64,000 nucleotides of DNA, taken from assembly GCA_019114445.1 (NCBI GenBank), contig DXFL01000007.1, positions 1 to 64,000 on the forward strand, written 5' to 3'. Within the stretch, counting starts at the first letter, position 1; each line of letters starts with the position of its first letter. The position numbers and the translations under genes are program-made. This stretch comes from Candidatus Barnesiella excrementigallinarum. Lineage in GTDB: Bacteria; Bacteroidota; Bacteroidia; Bacteroidales; Barnesiellaceae. The notes beneath the pieces are model-generated. The model saw only the letters and a list, made by a program, of their open reading frames with translations, did no database searches and was not told the DNA's origin. Positions 26,198 to 34,191 of the stretch are shown here, piece after piece.

Positions 26198-29100
26198 ATG
26201 AATAATTCACTTAATAACGAAACAATGCGTCATTTCATATATCTTAAACCTTTTGTCATACTATTAGCCTGCTTTATATCGATGACCGCTTTTGCCCAAA
26301 AGACGGCTATGACGGGTGTTGTTCTTGATGCCGACAATCAAGAGCCGCTGATAGGGGTTACTGTAATGGAAAAAGGCACGACTAATGGAACGATGACCGA
26401 TATTGATGGGCGATTCAGTATCAGTGTCAATTCAAATGCTACGTTGGTATTCTCGTATGTCGGTTATACCAATCAGGAAGTTAGCGTTAAAGGAGAAAAA
26501 AATATAGTAGTTAAGATGGCCTCGACCAGTGTGGCTCTTGACGAAATGGTGGTTATCGGTTATGGCGTTCAGCGAAAGAGCGACATTACCGGATCTATAT
26601 CTTCTGTATCGGGAAAGGATATTAACGATGTTCCCGTGTCGTCGGCACTTCAAGCACTTCAAGGGAAGGCCGCCGGTGTAAATATTATTCAAAATACGGG
26701 TGCTCCGGGCAGCAATACCACGATAAAGATTCGCGGTACCGGTACGGTGAACGATGCCGACCCGTTGTATGTGGTCGATGGTTTTATTGTAGATAATATA
26801 GATTATCTCAATCCTAATGATATTGCCAATGTAGAGATATTTAAAGATGCGGCGTCGAGCGCCGTGTATGGAGCCCGTGCCGCCAACGGTGTGGTTGCCA
26901 TTACTACCAAAAGCGGTGAAGAGGGAAAAACAAAAATAACATTCGACAGTTATGTGGGCATATCGAATCCCTGGAAAACGATCGATGTTATGGGTGTGGA
27001 AGATTATGCGTTGATGACCGATTATATCAATGGATTATCCAATTACTCGGTAGATGGCCAACTCTATTATTCGAAAGATGGAGCGGGTAATCTTGTGTTT
27101 GACGATTACAAATATCACCGTGTCGATACGATTCGGAACAATTCTCCCAAGAATTGGTGGGATGCTATTACCCGTACCGGGTTCAAACAACAATATAACT
27201 TGTCGGTATCGGGTGGTACGGCAAAGACCAAGTTTATGGTTAGCGCCAGCTATTTCGACGAAAAAGGTATCGTAGAGACTTCGAGATACCAACGCTTTAA
27301 TACGCGTGTCAACATCAACCATCAATTGACTTCGTGGCTCAATGTAAATGCCAATATTTCGTATGCCAATGAAGATAACCACGCCGTTCCCGAAGGGCAG
27401 AACGGTGTATTGAAACGGGCATTGTATCAAAATCCGTTGATTTATACTTACGATTCGAAAGGATATTACTCCGAAGATCACCCCATTGCCGTGATCGACC
27501 GGAACCACCAGCGAATAAAAACCGACCGGTTCGATATGAATTTGAGTTTGAACGCCGATATTACAAAGTATTTGACCTATCAGTTCAAGACTTCGTATTA
27601 CATGGTGCCGGAAGACAATACAAACTTTTACGAGGTGAATAAACTCGATGTCGATTTCTCCATGCCCAGCGATTTGACTACGGTTTACCGCCGCCAAAAT
27701 CGTACGGACAAGTGGGAAATTAACAACTTGTTGACATTTAAGTGGAACAACAAAGTTCATCACATTACGGTATTGGCCGGACAGACAGCCGAGGGTTACC
27801 GTTACAGCTATCAGGAGTCCACTCGCAAGGGAACAGCCAGCAACTCGTCGAACGACTGGTATCTGTCGAGTGCATACACGGGCGATAAAACTTACGGTCT
27901 CGACCGGGAGTGGAGCGCCATCGGTTTTATCGGACGTATCAATTACGATATACTCGACCGCTATTTGTTCCAAGCCAATGTGCGTGTAGACGGTTCTTCG
28001 AAATTTGCCGCCAGCGAACGATGGGGTGTGTTCCCCTCGGTATCGGCCGGTTGGAAATTCACCAGCGAATCGTTTATGGAAGATGTCGATTGGTTAAGTT
28101 TGGGTAAACTGAGAGTCGGTTGGGGCCTTTTGGGTAACAACCGTATCGACGAAACCGCACGCTATACCCTGTTGGCTTCGCAATATAATTATCCGTATGG
28201 TATAGGTAACCACATTCTCTATCCCGGTGCCATTGCCACAACGATAGGTAACGATGCTATCCGTTGGGAGAAAGCCGAGACCTTCAATGTGGGTATAGAT
28301 TTGGGATTTTTTAGAAACAGCCTGACATTGAGTTTGGAATATTTCGACAAGGAAACGAGCGATATGTTGTTGAGGGTGCCTACGATTCTTTCGGCAGGTC
28401 TCGACAGCGACCCGATGACCAATGCCGGTTCGGTGCGTAACTATGGTGCCGAGATGAATGTCAATTACCGCAACAGCATAAACAAATTCCGGTACGAGGT
28501 AGGTTTCAACCTGTCGTATATCAAAAACGAGGTAACCAGCTTGGGTACCGGTAATGAGCCCATTTATGGTTCGTATCTCGAAGAGAGCAGTATTCTCGAT
28601 TATGTGACAAAAACCGCAGTAGGTAAACCGATAGGTTGTTTCTATGGATATGTAACCGATGGAATTTTCAACTCTTATGAAGAGGTAAAAGCGAGTGCGC
28701 AGTATGAAGTCGGGAAAAATGATTTTGAACAGACTACCTTCCCGGGCGATTTCCGGTTTAAGGATTTGAACGGCGATGGCCGCATTACAGCCGAGGACCG
28801 TACCTATTTGGGTTCGCCTCTTCCCGATTTTGTGTTTGGTGTTCCCATCACGTTGGGTTACGGGAATTTCGATTTGAATCTATTCTTCCAAGGGCAAACC
28901 GGGAACAAGATTTTCAATGTGATGGACTATTACCTTTACAATGCTGCCGAAGGGAATGTGTATGCCGATATCCGCGAGCAACATTGGTCGGGACAACTGA
29001 GCGAGGATAGAATGTTCTTCCCCAAGAATTTGGATGCTACGGTGCCCGATCTCGACCCGAGCGACAGGGCTCGCAACTTCCGGGCTTCGGATTTCTTTGT

Positions 29101-29362
29101 AAAAGATGGTTCTTATGTGCGGTTGAAAGAGTTGCGATTGACGTATACATTCCCCAAAAACTTGATTTCCAAGTGGAGAATGTCCAATTTGGCGTTGTCG
29201 CTCACAGCTTATAACTTGCTGACTTTCACGGCGTATGACGGATTCGACCCCGAAGTCGGAAAAGTGGTTGGGACCGAGTCCAACAACCTGAGTATGGGAG
29301 TCGACCACGGAAACTATCCGCAAGCCCGTTCTTTCACAATAGGACTTAAAATTGGTTTATAA
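26198..29362 (+). CDS. SusC/RagA-family TonB-dependent outer-membrane transporter
   Basis: This 1054-residue TonB-linked transporter imports oligosaccharides across the outer membrane as the channel of a SusCD complex. After the signal peptide ('VILLACFISMTAFAQ') come a CarboxypepD_reg domain ('MTGVVLDADNQEPLIGVTV'), a plug with the SusC signature 'DEMVVIGYGVQRKSDITGSI', 'LQGKAAGVNIIQNTGAPGS' and 'PLYVVDGFIVDNIDYLNPND', and a 22-strand barrel. The first residues before 'MRHFIYLKP' (alternative start 26225) are polar and may not be part of the protein. No N-terminal STN domain is visible, so regulation is by the hybrid two-component sensor rather than an anti-sigma pathway. susD follows after 14 bases. 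Confidence 0.96.
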   Translation: MNNSLNNETMRHFIYLKPFVILLACFISMTAFAQKTAMTGVVLDADNQEPLIGVTVMEKGTTNGTMTDIDGRFSISVNSNATLVFSYVGYTNQEVSVKGEKNIVVKMASTSVALDEMVVIGYGVQRKSDITGSISSVSGKDINDVPVSSALQALQGKAAGVNIIQNTGAPGSNTTIKIRGTGTVNDADPLYVVDGFIVDNIDYLNPNDIANVEIFKDAASSAVYGARAANGVVAITTKSGEEGKTKITFDSYVGISNPWKTIDVMGVEDYALMTDYINGLSNYSVDGQLYYSKDGAGNLVFDDYKYHRVDTIRNNSPKNWWDAITRTGFKQQYNLSVSGGTAKTKFMVSASYFDEKGIVETSRYQRFNTRVNINHQLTSWLNVNANISYANEDNHAVPEGQNGVLKRALYQNPLIYTYDSKGYYSEDHPIAVIDRNHQRIKTDRFDMNLSLNADITKYLTYQFKTSYYMVPEDNTNFYEVNKLDVDFSMPSDLTTVYRRQNRTDKWEINNLLTFKWNNKVHHITVLAGQTAEGYRYSYQESTRKGTASNSSNDWYLSSAYTGDKTYGLDREWSAIGFIGRINYDILDRYLFQANVRVDGSSKFAASERWGVFPSVSAGWKFTSESFMEDVDWLSLGKLRVGWGLLGNNRIDETARYTLLASQYNYPYGIGNHILYPGAIATTIGNDAIRWEKAETFNVGIDLGFFRNSLTLSLEYFDKETSDMLLRVPTILSAGLDSDPMTNAGSVRNYGAEMNVNYRNSINKFRYEVGFNLSYIKNEVTSLGTGNEPIYGSYLEESSILDYVTKTAVGKPIGCFYGYVTDGIFNSYEEVKASAQYEVGKNDFEQTTFPGDFRFKDLNGDGRITAEDRTYLGSPLPDFVFGVPITLGYGNFDLNLFFQGQTGNKIFNVMDYYLYNAAEGNVYADIREQHWSGQLSEDRMFFPKNLDATVPDLDPSDRARNFRASDFFVKDGSYVRLKELRLTYTFPKNLISKWRMSNLALSLTAYNLLTFTAYDGFDPEVGKVVGTESNNLSMGVDHGNYPQARSFTIGLKIGL

Positions 29363-29376
29363 TAAAATTATTTGCA

Positions 29377-31056
29377 ATGAAAAAACACATCATCATAATT
29401 CAAGCCATAGCCTTTGCCTTTCTTTCTTTGACGGCTTGTAGCGACTTCTTGGATAAGGGAGTGCTGGGTGAGTCTGACGCAAAGGACTATTATGATACGA
29501 AATATAAGTTGCAATCGGCCCTGAATGCGGTTTACGATATTCTCCAATCCGATGAATTTACGCAGTGCGAATGGCGTTTTGGCGATCCTACTGCCGACGA
29601 TGTTTGGGGTGGAGACGAAGGGCTGAGTTCGCAAATGGGCCAGTTGGTAAACTTCCGTTTCGATACGAACAACGAGTGGATCAGACGGCGGTATGTTATC
29701 AATTATAAAGGAATCCATCGGGTAAACCAAGTGATTGCCAACGCTCACAAAGTGCAGTTGTCGACAACCGATTATTCGGAATATAAGGCGGTGCGTGAAA
29801 TTTTGGGTCAGGCCAAATTTTTAAGAGCCTTCTTCTATTTCAACTTGGTGAAAACGTATGGCGGAGTGCCCATTCGTCCCGAAGTGGAGGAGGTAGACAA
29901 TTTGGTAATTCCCCGCAGCTCGGCCGAGGAGGTATATTCGTATATCGAGACCGATTTAAGGGAGGCCGCCATTATGCTCCCTGCACGCTATTTGGGAAGC
30001 GATTGCGGAAAAGCCAGCGAGGGTGCGGCGGTAGCTTTGCTGATGAAGGTTTTGATGTATCAGGCAACTCCGGGTACTCCTTCCGAAAAATGGGAAGAGA
30101 TGGTAAAGCTGGGCGATTTCTTTGTGAATGGAACCCCGATGAGCTTTGAGGAGATATTGAAATATGATTCTGAGCAAGAGGATTGGGAGGCTTTGCGTAT
30201 GCGGTTGTGGTTTAAGCCTCAATCGGAGAATAAAGATACCGATCCCTATGAGACACCTCAAACGTTGCTGCCTTCGTTGAATACCTCGTATTCGTTGAAG
30301 TATACCGATTATTATGGCAAGAACTTTACCTATATCGATCAGTTCTTCCAGGGAGGCGAGTTTTGCAGCGGTTCGATTTTTGAAATCGTGTTTAAGGAGT
30401 CGGCCGATGGTTCGGCAGGCGATACCAATGAGGGTGGATTTATTTATGACGACCTCTATTCGACCTCTCCCGCCATGTGGACTACTTCCGATATTATTAC
30501 GGAGATATTCGGTAGCGATCCTCGACGCGACTATGTCATAGGGCATCAAGAGTATACCCCCGATGGCGATTTGTGCCAAAGTGGTCCGGGACGATATGTG
30601 TCGTTGAAATGGTATACCCCGTTGAAAGAACGTCCGCAATACGGAGGCGACAACGGAAAGAACCGTCGGGTAATCAGATTCCCCGAAGTGGTGTTGATGT
30701 ATGCCGAGGCTTTGAATGAGTGCGGTAACGGCATGGAGGCTTTGGAGCAGTTGAACAAATGTAAGGCACAGGCAAATACGATCAATAACGGCTCTACATT
30801 GTATATCGGAGGCGGTTACGGATATATGCGCGATCAGATTTGGAAAGAGCGCAGAATTGAACTGTGCTTTGAATGGGATCGTTTCTTCGATTTGGTCCGT
30901 CAAAAGAGAGCCGCCAGTGTCATTAAGACTTATGGCTCGAAACGCGCCAACAAACGCGGATATTATTTCCGCGAAGGAGTGAACGAGATATTCCCGATTC
31001 CCCAAAGCGAAATAGATGTGTCGAATGGTGTTGTTACTCAAAATCCGGGATATTAA
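29377..31056 (+). CDS. SusD/RagB-family surface glycan-binding lipoprotein
   Basis: This 559-residue lipoprotein has lipobox 'LSLTAC' (Cys about 21). The SusD N-terminal segment is 'DFLDKGVLGESDAKDYYDT', the helical TPR-like region is around 'ILGQAKFLRAFFYFNLVKTYGGVP', and the conserved C-terminal block is 'RFPEVVLMYAEALNECGNG' and 'IWKERRIELCFEWDRFFDLVR'. It forms the lid of the SusC transporter on the cell surface and selects the glycan. It is 14 bases downstream of susC and 20 bases upstream of a third lipoprotein gene. Confidence 0.96.
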   Translation: MKKHIIIIQAIAFAFLSLTACSDFLDKGVLGESDAKDYYDTKYKLQSALNAVYDILQSDEFTQCEWRFGDPTADDVWGGDEGLSSQMGQLVNFRFDTNNEWIRRRYVINYKGIHRVNQVIANAHKVQLSTTDYSEYKAVREILGQAKFLRAFFYFNLVKTYGGVPIRPEVEEVDNLVIPRSSAEEVYSYIETDLREAAIMLPARYLGSDCGKASEGAAVALLMKVLMYQATPGTPSEKWEEMVKLGDFFVNGTPMSFEEILKYDSEQEDWEALRMRLWFKPQSENKDTDPYETPQTLLPSLNTSYSLKYTDYYGKNFTYIDQFFQGGEFCSGSIFEIVFKESADGSAGDTNEGGFIYDDLYSTSPAMWTTSDIITEIFGSDPRRDYVIGHQEYTPDGDLCQSGPGRYVSLKWYTPLKERPQYGGDNGKNRRVIRFPEVVLMYAEALNECGNGMEALEQLNKCKAQANTINNGSTLYIGGGYGYMRDQIWKERRIELCFEWDRFFDLVRQKRAASVIKTYGSKRANKRGYYFREGVNEIFPIPQSEIDVSNGVVTQNPGY

Positions 31057-31076
31057 TCTTTAATCTTATTTGTGAC

Positions 31077-32054
31077 ATGAAGAAGTATATCAATATATTT
31101 TTAGGAATATGCTTGGTCTTTCTTTTGGCTGCTTGCGAAAAAGACGAAGCTGCTACGCCGCACGCATCCATGACGGTAAACAAAGATTTGTTGGCGATTA
31201 ACGAATCGATGGTTGTCACTTTTAATGGATTTGCCGACCAAGTTGTCGTTTATACGGGCGACGAGTCGCACGACTATGAACTGCGGGACCAAAACAATAC
31301 CGGCTTTGTGGTCAACAAGGGTGTATTCAGTTATTCGTATTCGGTTCCGGGTACGTATAAAGTGGTTTGTGTAGCATCTACCCATACCGACGGGGCGACC
31401 GATTTGAAACGCGATACCTGCTCGTGTTATGTGAAAGTTATCGATGACCAAACGGAAATCGAGAAGTTGTCTTGTCCGCAAATCCTGTATGACGAGGTGT
31501 TTGCCGAGAAACTGAACGAGTCGGATTGGTTGATGACGTTGCCGAGAAAAGTTAAGTACAAAACCAGTGCGATGACCATTTCGTTAAGTCAGCGTCTCCG
31601 CTTTTACATTCAATCGGAGTTGACAAAGGTCTTTATCGACGGGGTAGAATATTCGTCGACAGGGAAATACAACTTAGAGAATGACCTCGCTATCAAGGTT
31701 CAGTCCGACTTTGGTACGGTGCGCGATTATAGACTGTTTACGATCTATTATCCCGAATTTAAGTCGATGTCGATTCTTGGTGTAGAGGGAACTTTGGTAC
31801 GCAACGAATTTAAGTACGATTCGTTCGTTTATGAGTTCACCTTACCCGCAGGGAGCGATGTCAGCCATGTAACACCTACGTTTGAACTTACCGATGCAAC
31901 CGAAAAAGCCTATATCGGTGACAGCGAGCAAGTGTCGAACGTGACGGCCGTCGACTTTACCCAACCGGTTACATACAAACTGGTGGGTGTAGACCCGAAC
32001 AATGCGAACGTGAGAGCCGAATCGAATGTCGAAATTAAAATCGTGTTTGAATAA
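31077..32054 (+). CDS. Putative surface glycan-binding lipoprotein (SusE/F position)
   Basis: This 325-residue lipoprotein has lipobox 'FLLAAC' (Cys about 20) followed by 'EKDE', acidic residues that fit a surface-export signal in Bacteroidetes. The body is all beta: a PKD/Ig-like first domain ('SYSYSVPGTYKVVCVASTH') and two later DUF5018-like beta domains ('DFGTVRDYRLFTIYYPEF', 'VTAVDFTQPVTYKLVGVD'). It has no catalytic motifs. Its position straight after susD is that of a surface glycan-binding protein that increases capture of the polysaccharide. A perfect hairpin follows it at 32121. Confidence 0.75.
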   Translation: MKKYINIFLGICLVFLLAACEKDEAATPHASMTVNKDLLAINESMVVTFNGFADQVVVYTGDESHDYELRDQNNTGFVVNKGVFSYSYSVPGTYKVVCVASTHTDGATDLKRDTCSCYVKVIDDQTEIEKLSCPQILYDEVFAEKLNESDWLMTLPRKVKYKTSAMTISLSQRLRFYIQSELTKVFIDGVEYSSTGKYNLENDLAIKVQSDFGTVRDYRLFTIYYPEFKSMSILGVEGTLVRNEFKYDSFVYEFTLPAGSDVSHVTPTFELTDATEKAYIGDSEQVSNVTAVDFTQPVTYKLVGVDPNNANVRAESNVEIKIVFE

Positions 32055-32120
32055 CCACCTATTTTTGTGTGATTAAATAGGGTATTTATTGATGAGAGGT
32101 AAATTCAAAGATTGTGCAGT

Positions 32121-32154
32121 GTAATTCCTCTTTCGAATATAAAAGAGGAATTAC
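32121..32154 (+). repeat. Perfect 13-bp intercistronic hairpin after SusCD cluster
   Basis: GTAATTCCTCTTT and AAAGAGGAATTAC flank an 8-base loop in the 152-base gap. No T tract follows, which favours an mRNA-stabilising or processing structure that lets susCD transcript accumulate over the downstream hydrolase genes. Confidence 0.6.
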
Positions 32155-32206
32155 CTGCATGGAATAAATACCGGCGAATATACTTACTCTTAAAAGAAGA
32201 AATATT

Positions 32207-34156
32207 ATGAAACGAATATTCCTGTCTGTTATATTTTGGGCGTGCATAGGTTTTTATACTCTTGGCGAACGCGTAGAACCATATTCGGGGTCGAGAATCT
32301 TTTGGGATATGAATAGCCAAGTGACTGTGTTTGCTTCGGGCAACTATGCGCGAATGATTGAGTTGCAAGACGGCCGCTTGCTGGCTGTGGCTGAGGTCGG
32401 AGGCGGAATCTCTATTGCAACGAGTGAGAATAAGGGTAAAAATTGGAGCGACCCGAAACGAATTGCCTCTAACCCGAGCCAAGTGTTTTTAGCAGTCCCC
32501 GATGTGATTCAATTGAAAGACGGGACCATCGTGGTGGGTTATAATCCCCGCCCTCAGGAACCTTATTCCGAAGAGCGCAAGTTTGGAATCCGTGTTGTGC
32601 GGAGTACCGATAACGGCGAAACATGGAGCGAGCCTATTTTTGTTTTCGATGCCCAGCATACGTTCAACGATGGTTGTTGGGAACCCTCTTTCCTTGAATT
32701 GCCGTCCGGTGAATTGCAATGTTACTTTGCCAACGAAAACGACTATACGTCGAGTAACGAACAATGTATCTCCATGTGTCGCTCTTTCGACAAAGGACTC
32801 TCTTGGGGTGAACCTGTAAAAGTAAGTTTCCGGGCAAATTCGCGCGATGGTATGCCTGTACCTATTTTGTTGAAGGACGAGAGCGAGATAGCTGTAATTA
32901 TCGAGGATAACGGTTGGCCCGGGCGAAATAATTTTGCGGCTACGACAGTTCGCACGACTTTGTCCGACAACTGGACATCGGGTTATGTCGATGCCAATAG
33001 CCCTAACCGCAATATGATTTTCGAGACCATTCCGCCGGTGGGAATCGTTTCGGCGGCTCCTTATATCCGGGTATTGCCGTGGGGCGAAACCGTAGCTTCG
33101 TATCAAGGCAGCGAAAATCGCAGCTCTTTGGATTTGCAGTATTTCGATATGTTTGTTTTGGTAGGTGACGAGCGGGCCAAAAATTTCAAGGCCAAAAGTG
33201 CACCGTTCTCGCTCGATGTAGCTCATCATTCGATTTGGAATTCGGTTTCGGTAATCGAAGATGGGGTAGTTGTTGCCGTAGGCTCCATAGGTGAGCCCAA
33301 TAAGAGCAACAATGTACAGATAATCAAGGGGTATCCCATACGTCAGGTGAAAGCCTGTTATTCGACAATAACGGTCGACGGGAATCGCGGTTCGCAAGAA
33401 AATTGGACCACCAAGAATGCCGACCAGTTGAAGATGGGTAATGTGACCAAAAACAAAACGACCATCGACTTTGCCTATGATAATGAAAACTTGTATCTGA
33501 CAGCCCGGGTGATAGACCGCAACCTCATCAATACGGGAATAGATAACGACGGTATCCGTTTCTTTATAGATGCCGATAATGTTTCCGATACGGAACCGGT
33601 CGAGGGTATGTATAGCTTCTTCTTCGATACCGATGGCAGTATCGATTTCCGAAGGGGCGAAAACGGCCGTTGGGTAACCGATACCAATACCGAGGGTATA
33701 CAATATGTGGTAAACATTAAATCGTTTTATTACGATGTCGAAGTGGCTATTCCGTGGAGCCTCTTAGGCAAATCGGCGGCTCCTGTCGACCAACGTATGG
33801 CTATTGCGCTGGAAATAGCCAATAAAGAACAATATCGATTGACCAACGAAGTGATACCCGATGTGGACAATGATGCATCGTGGACTTGGCTCGAATTCCT
33901 TCTTGACGAGGCCAGCGGGGTTGCCGGGGTTGTAGCCGGTGATGACGTACAGATTCGGCAAACCGAAGCGATGGTGGAAGTTGAAAGTAGCAAACCGATG
34001 GAAAAAGTCGAATTGTATTCTTTCGGCGGTATGCTTTTAAATGCGTTGAAAGCCAACGGTTATTATATACAAATGCCTTTCCCTAATCATGGGGGAGGTA
34101 TTTTGAAAATACAATTCGAAGATGGTCGGGTAATTAATAAAAAGTTGATGTTTTAA
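32207..34156 (+). CDS. Sialidase-like beta-propeller with CBM9-like and T9SS tail
   Basis: This 649-residue exported protein has a signal peptide. The N-terminal part (about 20-385) is a sialidase-superfamily propeller with Asp-box motifs 'STDNGETWSEP', 'SFDKGLSWGEP' and the weaker 'SENKGKNWSDP'. Residues about 395-570 resemble a CBM9-like carbohydrate-binding domain ('TIDFAYDNENLYLTARVID', 'FFDTDGSIDFRR', 'YYDVEVAIPWSLLG'). The last about 70 residues look like a T9SS type A sorting domain ('VESSKPMEKVELYSFGGMLL'). GH33, GH93 and related families share this fold; given the neighbouring GH43 genes an exo-arabinanase-like GH93 role is possible, but catalytic residues cannot be assigned and substrate is open. 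Confidence 0.7.
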   Translation: MKRIFLSVIFWACIGFYTLGERVEPYSGSRIFWDMNSQVTVFASGNYARMIELQDGRLLAVAEVGGGISIATSENKGKNWSDPKRIASNPSQVFLAVPDVIQLKDGTIVVGYNPRPQEPYSEERKFGIRVVRSTDNGETWSEPIFVFDAQHTFNDGCWEPSFLELPSGELQCYFANENDYTSSNEQCISMCRSFDKGLSWGEPVKVSFRANSRDGMPVPILLKDESEIAVIIEDNGWPGRNNFAATTVRTTLSDNWTSGYVDANSPNRNMIFETIPPVGIVSAAPYIRVLPWGETVASYQGSENRSSLDLQYFDMFVLVGDERAKNFKAKSAPFSLDVAHHSIWNSVSVIEDGVVVAVGSIGEPNKSNNVQIIKGYPIRQVKACYSTITVDGNRGSQENWTTKNADQLKMGNVTKNKTTIDFAYDNENLYLTARVIDRNLINTGIDNDGIRFFIDADNVSDTEPVEGMYSFFFDTDGSIDFRRGENGRWVTDTNTEGIQYVVNIKSFYYDVEVAIPWSLLGKSAAPVDQRMAIALEIANKEQYRLTNEVIPDVDNDASWTWLEFLLDEASGVAGVVAGDDVQIRQTEAMVEVESSKPMEKVELYSFGGMLLNALKANGYYIQMPFPNHGGGILKIQFEDGRVINKKLMF

Positions 34157-34191
34157 TTAGATTCGAAAACCTTAGTCTTTAATTCCGGGAT

